The position numbers and the translations under genes were made by a program. Below the pieces are notes generated by a model. It did no database searches and had not been told where the DNA came from. It saw only the letters and a program-made list of their open reading frames with translations. From Flavobacteriales bacterium (GTDB taxonomy: Bacteria > Bacteroidota > Bacteroidia > Flavobacteriales_F > PHOS-HE28), in contig JADJVC010000002.1 in NCBI GenBank assembly GCA_016710685.1, positions 186,001 through 250,000 on the forward strand: a DNA stretch of 64,000 bases, written 5' to 3'. Below are positions 54,885 through 62,824 of this stretch, in pieces (the stretch's first letter is position 1; each line of letters begins with the position of its first letter).

Positions 54885-55537
54885 GCATGGTGACAGAGAT
54901 CAGCAAGCAGAACTCCATAGCGAACCGCTTTTTGGCGGAAATGCGCGACACCGCGGTGCAAAAAGACCCCATGCGTTTCCGGCGCAACTTGGAACGGATG
55001 GGGGAGGTGCTCGCCTACGAAATGAGCAAAACCTTTGATTACGCGGAAGAGGAAGTGGTGTCCCCGCTTGGCGAAGCGCAGATGATGCTGCCCACGGACA
55101 TTCCGGTGCTGGCCACTATTCTGCGTGCAGGCGTTCCGCTGCACCAAGGCATGCTGAACTATTTCGACCGTGCGGAAAACGCCTTTGTGAGCGCGTACCG
55201 CAAGCACCGCAAGGGCGAGGACGGCTTCGACGTGGAGGTGGAGTACCTCAGCAGTCCGAGCATCGAAGGCCGCGTGCTGGTGTTGATCGATCCGATGCTG
55301 GCCAGCGGGCGCAGCATGGTGCTGGTGTACAAAGCGATGTTGCGCATGGGCCGGCCCAAGGCGGTGCATGTGGTCTCGGTGATCGCCAGCAACGAAGGCG
55401 TGGAGTACGCGCAAAAGCACCTGCCCGCAAGCACGCGCTACTGGTTGGGTGCCATAGACGAGGAAATGACCGCCGAGGCTTATATCGTGCCCGGCTTGGG
55501 CGATGCTGGCGACTTGGCGTACGGCCCCAAGAGCTGA
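54881..55537 (+). CDS. upp: uracil phosphoribosyltransferase
   Basis: A 218-residue enzyme making UMP from uracil and PRPP. The PRPP-binding stretch VLIDPMLASGRSM is intact, and ATILRAGVPLHQGM matches the conserved N-terminal region. The ending GDAGDLAYGP is the family C terminus. Its start overlaps the FemAB-like gene by 4 bases, so it is co-transcribed with the polysaccharide genes; a link to UDP-sugar supply is inferred. Confidence 0.94.
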   Translation: MSMVTEISKQNSIANRFLAEMRDTAVQKDPMRFRRNLERMGEVLAYEMSKTFDYAEEEVVSPLGEAQMMLPTDIPVLATILRAGVPLHQGMLNYFDRAENAFVSAYRKHRKGEDGFDVEVEYLSSPSIEGRVLVLIDPMLASGRSMVLVYKAMLRMGRPKAVHVVSVIASNEGVEYAQKHLPASTRYWLGAIDEEMTAEAYIVPGLGDAGDLAYGPKS

Positions 55538-55541
55538 GCAC

Positions 55542-55996
55542 ATGGACGCGCTGCACGCTGTATCTGTAATGACCGCCGGCGTGCTGAAGTTTTTCTTTTC
55601 CGCCATCTTGTCCTATCGGCTGGGCAATTCCTATTTGGAAACGGTGCTGCTCACAGGCACCGGTGGCTGCATCGGGACTTTGGTCTTTACTTGGGCGGAA
55701 CCCGCGTGCTGGAGTGGTTCCGGCTGCGCCATGTGCGCAAACGCGCGATCGCAATCGCGCGCGGCAAACAACCGAAACGCGTCTTCACCCGCACCAACCG
55801 AATGATCGTACGCATTAAACAAGGTTACGGGGTCAAGGGTCTTACCTTGATCTCGCCGCCCATCCTTTCCATTCCGATCACGTCTTTGCTGGCCGCGAAA
55901 TATTTCCGGCACGACCGGCGCACCCTGCCGCTGCTGCTTTCCTCGGTGGTGGTGTGGTCCTTCGTTCTCAGTTTTGCATGGAAGTTCACCCGGTGA
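55542..55996 (+). CDS. small multi-pass membrane protein, frameshifted
   Basis: About 151 residues. The first 49 (MDALHAVSVMTAGVLKFF) form two predicted helices and the rest (GGTRVLEWFRLRHVRKRAI) a basic loop and two more helices. The halves are in different frames, joining as TLVFYLGGTRVLEW if one T is added to the TTT near 55687. Unknown function; the segment KRVFTRTNRMIVRIKQGYG is basic and cytoplasmic. Confidence 0.68.
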
Positions 55997-56688
55997 AATA
56001 CAAGCACCTCTTCTTCGACCTGGACCACACGTTGTGGGATTTCGAGACCAATTCCCGCGCGGTACTGGCGGAGCTGCACGCGGAATTTGCCTTGATGGAC
56101 CATGGTGTCTCTTGTGAAGTCTTCATTCCCGCATACGAAGCGGTGAACAACAGCTTTTGGGTGGCGCATGAATCCGGCACCATGGACCGGGAGACCTTGC
56201 GGGCGCTGCGTTTCCGGCAAGCGTTGGCCAGCTTGGGCATACACGATAACACGATGGCCGCGCGGATGGAGCACCTCTATATGGAACGCTGCCCCGTACG
56301 TCCGGGTTTGATGGATGGTGCGTTGGACCTGCTGAACGAGCTGCACGAAAAATACACGCTGCACATCATCACCAACGGCTTCACGGAAACGCAAGGGCTG
56401 AAATTGAACGCAAGCGGCATCCGGCACTACTTCGCCGTGGTGCTCACCAGTGAGCAGGCCGGAGTTTCCAAGCCATCCCCGAAGATCTTTCGGCATGCGT
56501 TGCGATCCGCTGGCGCAAAAGTGGGCGAGAGCCTCATGATCGGCGACAGTGCACGTGCGGACATGGCGGGCGCACGTGCATCGGGCATGGACCACGTGCA
56601 CTTGGCGCCCGCGGGCCTGCACGACCGTGAAGCCACCTACGCCATCACGAAATTGGATGGCCTGCGCACCGTGCTACTTCAGCGGTAG
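55978..56688 (+). CDS. HAD-family noncanonical pyrimidine nucleotidase (YjjG type)
   Basis: A 236-residue HAD hydrolase. Motif I is FFDLDHTLWDFETNS, motif II lies in IITNGFTETQ, the Lys motif is SKPSPKIF, and motif IV is MIGDSARADMAGA. This is the YjjG/YfnB type, which dephosphorylates noncanonical pyrimidine nucleotides. ATG 55978 is used; GTG 55993 overlaps the upstream stop (GTGA) and is preceded by GGAAG, so it is also plausible. Its end overlaps a convergent gene by 15 bases. Confidence 0.9.
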   Translation: MEVHPVKYKHLFFDLDHTLWDFETNSRAVLAELHAEFALMDHGVSCEVFIPAYEAVNNSFWVAHESGTMDRETLRALRFRQALASLGIHDNTMAARMEHLYMERCPVRPGLMDGALDLLNELHEKYTLHIITNGFTETQGLKLNASGIRHYFAVVLTSEQAGVSKPSPKIFRHALRSAGAKVGESLMIGDSARADMAGARASGMDHVHLAPAGLHDREATYAITKLDGLRTVLLQR

Positions 56689-57225
56689 GTCCGGGCGAAA
56701 GGAGTAATCCACGGTCGCTTGTTTTCCGTTGACCTCGCTGACCTTGAGGAAGCGCAGCGTGTCGCTGCCCACGTAAGTTCCCGCGTAGGTAATGGCACCT
56801 TTTGCGGCCATGGTGGAGAAGAAGATGCTGTCCCTGTCCAGCCTTACCGGCACGTTGTGCACGTTGTTCGTTCCGCTTTGCGCATTCGGTGTCAGCAGTT
56901 CTTGGAGCGCCGGCGGATCTCCCGGCTTTTGCACACCTGCCACCAAGGCCACGTTGCCACGATCAAAAAAGCGCATGAAATAATGCAGGTCCTTGGATGC
57001 GGCATGGTCGTAAACGCCGTCGAAGCGAAGCCGGCTGCCTTGCAATGAACGCAATTCGAGGGCGGCAGCGTTGCCGTTCCCCTCACTCGTATCGCTGGCG
57101 GTGTCATAGGTTTCCCCGGCACTGGGCATATCGTTTTCGTGCATTGCCGTAGGGCCGGGTTGCGGGGAGCCGCAAGCGGAAATCAACATCACCGCGGCCA
57201 AGAAGTAGATCAGTTTCCGGTTCAT
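56674..57225 (-). CDS. hypothetical lipoprotein
   Basis: A 183-residue lipoprotein (lipobox LISAC near residue 18) with a polar linker rich in Asp, Ser and Gly. The C-terminal region has mixed strands (RLRFDGVYDHAASKDLHYFM, TYAGTYVGSDTLRFLKV) and no recognised domain. Its start overlaps the phosphatidylserine decarboxylase stop by 4 bases. Confidence 0.75.
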   Translation of the reverse strand: MNRKLIYFLAAVMLISACGSPQPGPTAMHENDMPSAGETYDTASDTSEGNGNAAALELRSLQGSRLRFDGVYDHAASKDLHYFMRFFDRGNVALVAGVQKPGDPPALQELLTPNAQSGTNNVHNVPVRLDRDSIFFSTMAAKGAITYAGTYVGSDTLRFLKVSEVNGKQATVDYSFRPDLPLK

Positions 57226-57875
57226 GGTTTCAAGCGGGCTATTTCCGTAAGTGCACCTTTTACCTTTTGTCCGATCTGCACGGTGACCTCCGTTCCGAGC
57301 GGCAGGAAAAGGTCCACGCGGGAGCCGAATTTGATGAAGCCGTATTCGGCGCCCTGCACGGCGGCATCGCCGGGCTTGGGGTAGGTAACGATGCGCCGCG
57401 CGAGCGCTCCGGCGATCTGGCGCATAAGGACTTCGCCGCGTTCGGGATGCTTCACCACCAAGGTACAGCGCTCGTTTTCAGTGCTGCTTTTGGGGTGCCA
57501 CGCCAGGTACTTGCCCTTGTGGTATTGCCTGTACGTGGTGGTACCGCTAATGGGGCTGAAGTTGATGTGGACGTTCAGCGGGCTCATGAAAATGGAGACT
57601 TGTATGCGGCGGTCCTTGAAATATTCCGGCTCCATCACTTCTTCAACCACCACCACTTTGCCGTCGCACGGGGAAAGTACCAAGGCATCCATCGGCTCAG
57701 ACCCGCGCACCGGCACGCGGAAAAACCACAGTACCAAGCCCAGTACTGCCAGCATCAGGATGGCCAAGGCCCAGAGTGCAAAGGGCGGCAGCCAGCGCCA
57801 AGCGGCGAACAGTGCCAACGCACCGACCGCGATCACCAATAAAATGGTGCGTGTTCCTTCCCGGTGTAAGCGCAT
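57222..57875 (-). CDS. phosphatidylserine decarboxylase family protein
   Basis: A 217-residue short PSD proenzyme, which makes phosphatidylethanolamine from phosphatidylserine. Two N-terminal membrane helices (about 10-50) precede SPCDGKVVVVEEV, SPLNVHINFSPISG, and the self-cleavage site KFGSRVDLFLP, where Ser would become the pyruvoyl group. ATG 57875 is preferred over an upstream start that reads through TATATTTG at 57882-57889. Confidence 0.92.
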   Translation of the reverse strand: MRLHREGTRTILLVIAVGALALFAAWRWLPPFALWALAILMLAVLGLVLWFFRVPVRGSEPMDALVLSPCDGKVVVVEEVMEPEYFKDRRIQVSIFMSPLNVHINFSPISGTTTYRQYHKGKYLAWHPKSSTENERCTLVVKHPERGEVLMRQIAGALARRIVTYPKPGDAAVQGAEYGFIKFGSRVDLFLPLGTEVTVQIGQKVKGALTEIARLKP

Positions 57876-57924
57876 GGCGGCCAAATATAACGGCAAGGGC
57901 GAAGGGGCGCTTTTTGCGTACCGT

Positions 57925-58737
57925 TCAACTCAGCACGTGCAAGAACACGAGCATGGAGGGCAGGGCGAGGATAAAGCCGTCGAAACGGTCCAAAACGCCG
58001 CCATGGCCGGGCAGCAGGTTGCCTGCATCCTTCACGCCGGCGGCGCGTTTCAAGGCACTTTCCAGCAGGTCGCCCAGCGTAGCGGAAATGCCCACTACCA
58101 CGGCGCAGCCCGCCCACAATGGCCAGGAAAGCTCGGGCCAGGCCCAGGCCAGCACGAATGCGGCGCCCACGGCCACCAGCAATCCGCCGATGAACCCTTC
58201 CACTGTTTTACCCGGGCTCACGGAAGGCAGCAATTTGTGGCGACCGAAGGCCTTCCCCAGCAGATAAGCTCCGGAATCGTTGGTCCACAGCAGCACCATG
58301 AAACCCACGAAGAGATGATAGGACCAACCTTGCAGCATGTAGGTGACCATGCCGAAAGGGATCGCGATGTAGACGATGGTGGTGAGGATGGCGCCCATTT
58401 CCCGTGCGGGATGCGTAGCCCCCCGCACCAAAAGGTCCAAAATGGCGAGCAGCAGCACGGCCAAAAGCACGCAGCCCGCTCCCAGCACGGTAAAAGCGGA
58501 GAGGAAACCGGAAAGTGCCAAAGCAAGGTAACACGCTGCGGCCACGGCCATGTGCAGCTCGGCAGATCGGCGGTCCGTGTGCTCAGGGTCTTGCGAAAGC
58601 CCGTGCAACTCCCGCGCAGCCTGTAGGCAAACCGGTAAAAAAAGCAATGTGGTGGTGACCGGCCCTGCCCACGCCGCGGCCAGGGTAAGCAGAACGTAGC
58701 CCGCGCCAGTGATGCTGCGTTTGGCCAGTTCGTTCAT
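57925..58737 (-). CDS. cdsA: phosphatidate cytidylyltransferase
   Basis: A 270-residue CDP-diglyceride synthase with about 7-8 membrane helices. WTNDSGAYLLGKAFGRHKL and the CDS signature SPGKTVEGFIGGLLV are present, and DLLESALKRAAGVKDAGNLL followed by PGHGGVLDRFD is the conserved C-terminal catalytic loop. It supplies CDP-diacylglycerol for phosphatidylserine and phosphatidylglycerol synthesis. It lies between ftsH and psd. Confidence 0.94.
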   Translation of the reverse strand: MNELAKRSITGAGYVLLTLAAAWAGPVTTTLLFLPVCLQAARELHGLSQDPEHTDRRSAELHMAVAAACYLALALSGFLSAFTVLGAGCVLLAVLLLAILDLLVRGATHPAREMGAILTTIVYIAIPFGMVTYMLQGWSYHLFVGFMVLLWTNDSGAYLLGKAFGRHKLLPSVSPGKTVEGFIGGLLVAVGAAFVLAWAWPELSWPLWAGCAVVVGISATLGDLLESALKRAAGVKDAGNLLPGHGGVLDRFDGFILALPSMLVFLHVLS

Positions 58738-58751
58738 GGGCCTGTCGTCGC

Positions 58752-60824
58752 CTAAGCGATAGAGGTATTGTCCGTGTCCCCTTTATTTCCAGCCGCATCC
58801 TTTTCAGGCGACGCGGCACCGGACGGGTTGACCGTGTTTTCCGTTAAGGCCTCACTGGCTTTTTCAAGCAAGGCGCGGCCGGAGCCGTTCACGGGTTTCA
58901 GCAAGGTAACTTGCTCTTGGCGGGCAAAAGGGCGGTCCCCGAAAATTTTCTCCAGGTCTTCCTTGAAGATCACTTCCTTTTCCAGCAGTTGCGTGGCCAG
59001 GGCGGTGAGCTTGTCCTTGTTCTCCGTCAAGATCTTTTTAGCCCGCTCATACTGCCCTTCAACAAGGATGCGCACTTCCTGATCGATCATCTGTGCGGTC
59101 TGGTCGCTGTAGGGCTTGCTGAAGCCGTATTCATTCTGCCCGCTGCTGTCGTAAAAGCTCACGTTGCCCAGTTTTTCGTTCAGGCCGTAAACGGAAACCA
59201 TGGCGTAGGCCTGCTTGGTCACTTTTTCCAGATCGCTCAAGGCGCCGGTGCTCACCTTGCCGTACATGACGAACTCGGCAGCCCTTCCGCCCATGGCGGC
59301 GCACAGCTCGTCGAGCATCTGTTCCGTGGTGGTGAGGTGTCGCTCGTCGGGCAGGTACCAAGCGGCGCCCAGCGAACGGCCGCGCGGCACGATGGTCACT
59401 TTCACCAGCGGGGAAGCATGTTCCACCAGCCAGCTTACGGTGGCGTGCCCGGCCTCGTGGTAGGCGATCGCGCGCTTTTCCTCCGTGGTGATGATCTTGT
59501 TCTTCTTCTCCAAGCCACCGATCACGCGGTCCACGGCATCCAGGAAGTCCTGCTTTTCCACGGAAGTCTTTTTGCGACGTGCGGCGATCAACGCGGCCTC
59601 GTTGCAGATGTTGGCGATGTCCGCACCGCTGAACCCCGGTGTTTGGCGGGCGAGGAATTCCACGTCCACCGCGATGTCCATTTTCAACGGCTTGAGGTGG
59701 ACCTTGAAGATGGCCATGCGCTCGTTGAGGTCGGGCATGTCCACGAAGATCTGGCGGTCGAAGCGGCCAGCGCGCAGCAAGGCGCGGTCCAGCACGTCGG
59801 CGCGGTTGGTGGCACCGATCAGGATCACTCCGGTGTTGGTGCCGAAGCCGTCCATTTCCGTGAGGAGCTGGTTGAGCGTGTTTTCGCGCTCATCGTTGGA
59901 GCCCATGTTCACGTTGCGGCCACGGGCACGGCCGATCGCATCGATCTCGTCGATGAAGATGATGCTGGGTGCTTTTTCCTTCGCTTGCTTGAAAAGGTCG
60001 CGTACGCGGCTGGCGCCAACGCCCACGAACATCTCCACGAAATCCGAACCGCTCAGGCTGAAGAACGGCACCTGAGCCTCGCCTGCGATGGCCTTGGCGA
60101 GCAGTGTTTTACCCGTTCCCGGAGGGCCGACGAGCAATGCGCCCTTGGGGATCTTCGCGCCGAGGTCGGTGTATTTTTTCGGTGTCTTCAGGAAGTCCAC
60201 GATCTCCTGCAGTTCCTCTTTGGCTTCTTCCAGCCCGGCCACGTCGTTGAAGGTAATGTCGGTGCTTTTGCCGCCCTCGAACACTTGTGCACGGCTTTTG
60301 CCGATGTTGAAGATCTGCCCGCCGGGCCCGCTGGGGCCGCCCATGCGGCGCATCATGAACATCCAGACCAATGCGATGGCGCCGATGAACAGCAGCCATT
60401 GCAGGATCTCCTTGCCCATGTCGTTCTGCGGCTCAATGCGCACGTCCACCTTCTTCGATCGCGCTTCCTCAACCACCTGCTGCTGCATCTGTGGCGTGTT
60501 GCCGATGTAGAAGGTGTACTGTGCAGCGCCGGTTTCCGGTTTGCTGGCGGCGAGCTGTTTCTTGTGCTCTTCCTTGTTGACGCTGTCTTTTTTAATGGTC
60601 ACCAGCACGGCATCGCCGTTCACCACGATGCCCTGCACATCGCCTTGGGCGAGGTAACGGTCGTAGTCCGAGATGTCGATGCGCACGAGGTTGCTGTTGA
60701 AATTGAACAGCCCCATGGCGAGGATCATCACCACGATCACGCCGTAGATCCAGTAAAAGTTGAAGGGGCGCTTCGGGGGCGCCGGCATCTTGTCCTTCTT
60801 GAGTTTGGTTTCCTTGTTCTCCAC
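58752..60824 (-). CDS. ftsH: ATP-dependent zinc metalloprotease FtsH
   Basis: A 690-residue membrane protease. Two membrane helices flank a periplasmic domain (about residues 20-145), then come Walker A GPPGTGKTLL, Walker B IIFIDEIDAIG, the second region of homology (DRALLRAGRFDRQI) and the zinc site HEAGHATVSW near residue 457. It degrades misfolded and regulatory membrane proteins. The start is GTG 60824, 7 bases after the rsfS stop. The Ala/Ser-rich tail (SGAASPEKDAAGNKG) is not conserved. Confidence 0.95.
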   Translation of the reverse strand: MENKETKLKKDKMPAPPKRPFNFYWIYGVIVVMILAMGLFNFNSNLVRIDISDYDRYLAQGDVQGIVVNGDAVLVTIKKDSVNKEEHKKQLAASKPETGAAQYTFYIGNTPQMQQQVVEEARSKKVDVRIEPQNDMGKEILQWLLFIGAIALVWMFMMRRMGGPSGPGGQIFNIGKSRAQVFEGGKSTDITFNDVAGLEEAKEELQEIVDFLKTPKKYTDLGAKIPKGALLVGPPGTGKTLLAKAIAGEAQVPFFSLSGSDFVEMFVGVGASRVRDLFKQAKEKAPSIIFIDEIDAIGRARGRNVNMGSNDERENTLNQLLTEMDGFGTNTGVILIGATNRADVLDRALLRAGRFDRQIFVDMPDLNERMAIFKVHLKPLKMDIAVDVEFLARQTPGFSGADIANICNEAALIAARRKKTSVEKQDFLDAVDRVIGGLEKKNKIITTEEKRAIAYHEAGHATVSWLVEHASPLVKVTIVPRGRSLGAAWYLPDERHLTTTEQMLDELCAAMGGRAAEFVMYGKVSTGALSDLEKVTKQAYAMVSVYGLNEKLGNVSFYDSSGQNEYGFSKPYSDQTAQMIDQEVRILVEGQYERAKKILTENKDKLTALATQLLEKEVIFKEDLEKIFGDRPFARQEQVTLLKPVNGSGRALLEKASEALTENTVNPSGAASPEKDAAGNKGDTDNTSIA

Positions 60825-60831
60825 GATGTTG

Positions 60832-61209
60832 TCAAGCTACGTTCTCGTAAGTGTTTCTGATCGCATCCGCCCAAAGCTGGTCCAGACCGTAATAAGTGCG
60901 CACGTCCCGGAGGAAAATGTGTGCCACCACGTCCACATAGTCCAGCAGTATCCAGCCCGCGTTCTCTTTTCCTTCCTGGTGCCAGGGCTTTTCGTCCGCG
61001 TGTTCCATGGTGAAGCGTTCCACGCTGCGGGCGATGGCCTCCACCTGTGTCACGGAATCGCCGTGGCAGATAATGAAGTGGTCGCAGACCGCACCGGGCA
61101 CCTCGCGCAGGTCCAAATGCACGATGTCCTTGGCCTTGATCTCCTGCATGCCTTTCACCACGACGTCCACCAGGGGTGTTATGGGAGATGGACGTTTGGT
61201 TTTCCTCAT
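60832..61209 (-). CDS. rsfS: ribosome silencing factor
   Basis: A 125-residue RsfS/RsfA protein that binds ribosomal protein L14 and blocks 30S-50S joining. Key stretches are AKDIVHLDLREVPGAVCDHF, ICHGDSVTQVEAIARSVE and GWILLDYVDVVAHIFL. The start at ATG 61209 follows TACCTTTG at 61230-61237 on the minus strand. It is the first gene of an rsfS-ftsH-cdsA-psd block. Confidence 0.94.
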   Translation of the reverse strand: MRKTKRPSPITPLVDVVVKGMQEIKAKDIVHLDLREVPGAVCDHFIICHGDSVTQVEAIARSVERFTMEHADEKPWHQEGKENAGWILLDYVDVVAHIFLRDVRTYYGLDQLWADAIRNTYENVA

Positions 61210-61229
61210 GCCGGTTAATTTGGGCGGTT

Positions 61230-61237
61230 CAAAGGTA
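61230..61237 (-). promoter_or_regulatory. -7 element of the rsfS operon
   Basis: TACCTTTG on the minus strand fits TAnnTTTG and lies 20 bases before the rsfS ATG. No clear -33 TTTG is seen at 19 bases. Confidence 0.45.
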
Positions 61238-61286
61238 CGCATACCGTGCGCGGTTCCGTGCGAGCCGCGCAATCCCTGAAACACGC

Positions 61287-62051
61287 ATGCAGCCGATCGG
61301 TACCCGCATACTCGAACACGCCATCGTGGACAGCACCAATGCCGTGGCCGCCCAAGGCTTGGAAGACGGGTCGCTGGCGCATGGCGACGTGGTGTGGGCC
61401 TTGGAACAAGTTGCAGGGCGCGGGCGGCGGGGCACGGCGTGGCATACGGAACCGGGGCTGGACTTGGCGTGCAGCGTAATACTGAAGCCGGAAAATTTGC
61501 AAGCGGCCGACCAGTTCCTGTTGGCCAAGGCGGTGGCATTGGCGGTGCACGATGTGGTGGCCAGGTATTTGACGGCAGCGGGAAAGGCCCCGGAGCGCGT
61601 TCGCATAAAATGGCCGAACGACATTTTGGTGGACCGTGCCAAGATCGCTGGCATGTTGGTGGAGAACGAGCTGCGGGGCGCGGTGGTTGCCACTTCCATC
61701 GTGGGCATCGGACTGAACGTGAACAGCGCGGTATTCGCCGATGCGCTGCAAGCCACCAGTTTGCGCAACGAGACCGGCACACGGCATGGGCTGCCCGAAG
61801 TGTTGCAGCGCGTATGCGCAGCCATGGAAACTGAATGGCAGCGCATGTTGCACGACCCGGCAGCGCTGGCATCCGCTTATTCCGCGCAGTTGTGGGCCAA
61901 GGGGCGTTTCACCGAATTCATCCGCGACGGCGAACCTTGGCAGGCGCGCGCGCTGGACGTGGACGCGCACGGGCGCTTGGTGGTGGAAGGCCGGGAAGGG
62001 GAGGTGGAGGCCTTGGGGATGGAGCGCTTGCGCTTCGGCGTTCGGCACTGA
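61287..62051 (+). CDS. birA: biotin--[acetyl-CoA-carboxylase] ligase
   Basis: A 254-residue biotin protein ligase without the N-terminal DNA-binding domain, so it is an enzyme only and not a repressor. STNAVA, ALEQVAGRGRRGTAWHTEPG (biotin-AMP loop) and RIKWPNDILVDRAKIAGMLV are conserved. It biotinylates the carrier subunit of acetyl-CoA carboxylase. It is divergent from rsfS. Confidence 0.93.
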   Translation: MQPIGTRILEHAIVDSTNAVAAQGLEDGSLAHGDVVWALEQVAGRGRRGTAWHTEPGLDLACSVILKPENLQAADQFLLAKAVALAVHDVVARYLTAAGKAPERVRIKWPNDILVDRAKIAGMLVENELRGAVVATSIVGIGLNVNSAVFADALQATSLRNETGTRHGLPEVLQRVCAAMETEWQRMLHDPAALASAYSAQLWAKGRFTEFIRDGEPWQARALDVDAHGRLVVEGREGEVEALGMERLRFGVRH

Positions 62052-62062
62052 GGCGCTCCTCG

Positions 62063-62139
62063 CGCGCGAGCGAAGCGGCTCGCGCGAGATGCTGATGAGC
62101 GCGTGGGACGCGCTCACCACCCCATGGCTTTGCCATGGG
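62063..62139 (+). repeat. three consecutive perfect hairpins after birA
   Basis: Hairpin 1 is 62063-62086 (CGCGCGAGC / GCTCGCGCG, 9 bp). Hairpin 2 is 62096-62116 (TGAGCGCGT / ACGCGCTCA, 9 bp, GGG loop). Hairpin 3 is 62121-62139 (CCCATGGC / GCCATGGG, 8 bp, TTT loop). The first lies within 12 bases of the birA stop. Confidence 0.85.
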
Positions 62140-62185
62140 TAGGTATTTAGCCGGGCCTTCAGCCCTCCCAATTTTCGTCCCAAAC

Positions 62186-62237
62186 CTCCGTGTCCTCCGT
62201 GGCCCCTGAGCGCAGTCGAAGGGTGCCTCAGTGGTGA
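62186..62237. repeat. degenerate family A-like repeat
   Basis: CCTCCGTGTCCTCCGTGGCC and a later GTGCCTCAGTGGTGAAAT resemble the intergenic family A repeat at 5555-5684. It lies between the birA hairpins and the rpmH promoter. Confidence 0.4.
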
Positions 62238-62272
62238 AATCAACCAACCATTTCCACAATCTCACCCCCACA

Positions 62273-62303
62273 TTTGCACGAATGCCGGAAAACGCTACTT
62301 TTG
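62273..62303 (+). promoter_or_regulatory. promoter of rpmH
   Basis: TTTG at 62273-62276, exactly 19 bases, then TACTTTTG at 62296-62303: the same spacing as the tRNA-Glu promoter. The ATG is 30 bases downstream. Confidence 0.8.
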
Positions 62304-62332
62304 CGCCCCCCTGAACAAAACACACCAAGGCG

Positions 62333-62491
62333 ATGAAGCGTACCTACCAGCCCAGCAAGCGCAAGCGCAAGAACACGCACGGCTTCCGTGAGCGCATGAG
62401 TTCCGCAGCCGGTCGCTCCGTGCTGGCGAGCCGTCGCCGCCAAGGCCGCCACAAGCTCACCGTGAGCGACGAGGCCATCGGCAAGAAGTGA
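62333..62491 (+). CDS. rpmH: 50S ribosomal protein L34
   Basis: A 52-residue very basic protein, KRTYQPSKRKRKNTHGFRER followed by MSSAAGRSVLASRRRQGR, the L34 signature. It has its own promoter and a perfect terminator. No dnaA, rnpA or yidC gene is adjacent, which is common outside the origin-linked arrangement. Confidence 0.97.
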   Translation: MKRTYQPSKRKRKNTHGFRERMSSAAGRSVLASRRRQGRHKLTVSDEAIGKK

Positions 62492-62513
62492 TCAGGTTTT
62501 TCTGAATAAACGA

Positions 62514-62538
62514 AAGCCCGCCATTGGCGGGCTTTTTT
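62514..62538 (+). terminator. terminator of rpmH
   Basis: A perfect 9-bp stem AAGCCCGCC / GGCGGGCTT with an ATT loop and a T run. It ends the rpmH transcript. Confidence 0.9.
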
Positions 62539-62733
62539 GTGGGGTTGTGATCGGGCGGTTATTTAGAAGCTTCCGAAACTCCACCAAGACAGGAAGCTAT
62601 CCAAATTCCTGATTAAGAGATTCCTCATTCCGACTGCCGACACGACTCGTCGGAAATTCGGAATTCTACCCCCGGACGCAGGGTCTCCTTTTCGGGACTC
62701 TGCAGTTCGTGGTATTTGAAAGGACCATAATGG
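62539..62733. other. intergenic stretch without a recognised gene
   Basis: About 195 bases with no credible coding frame on either strand. It has a short CCGAC/GTCGG inverted pair near 62636-62653 but no known element. Confidence 0.4.
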
Positions 62734-62767
62734 ACAAAAAAATGGACGGGCCTTCTGCCCGTCCATT
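62734..62767 (-). terminator. terminator of the minus-strand T9SS gene
   Basis: An 11-bp perfect stem (AATGGACGGGC / GCCCGTCCATT, 62741-62767) followed on the minus strand by a run of Ts. It lies 58 bases past the stop of the gene at 62825. Confidence 0.85.
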
Positions 62768-62824
62768 TCCGTCCATTAAAGTCCTATTGAGTAAATCCAA
62801 ACGTTGGGCCGCCAAGCCCCAAGC

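Noticed and set aside
61287..62051. BirA as biotin operon repressor
   Set aside because: The protein lacks the N-terminal helix-turn-helix domain, so it can only be the ligase form.
62563..62766. Minus-strand open frame of 67 codons beside rpmH
   Set aside because: It runs through the terminator hairpin at 62741-62767 and has no family likeness or start signal.
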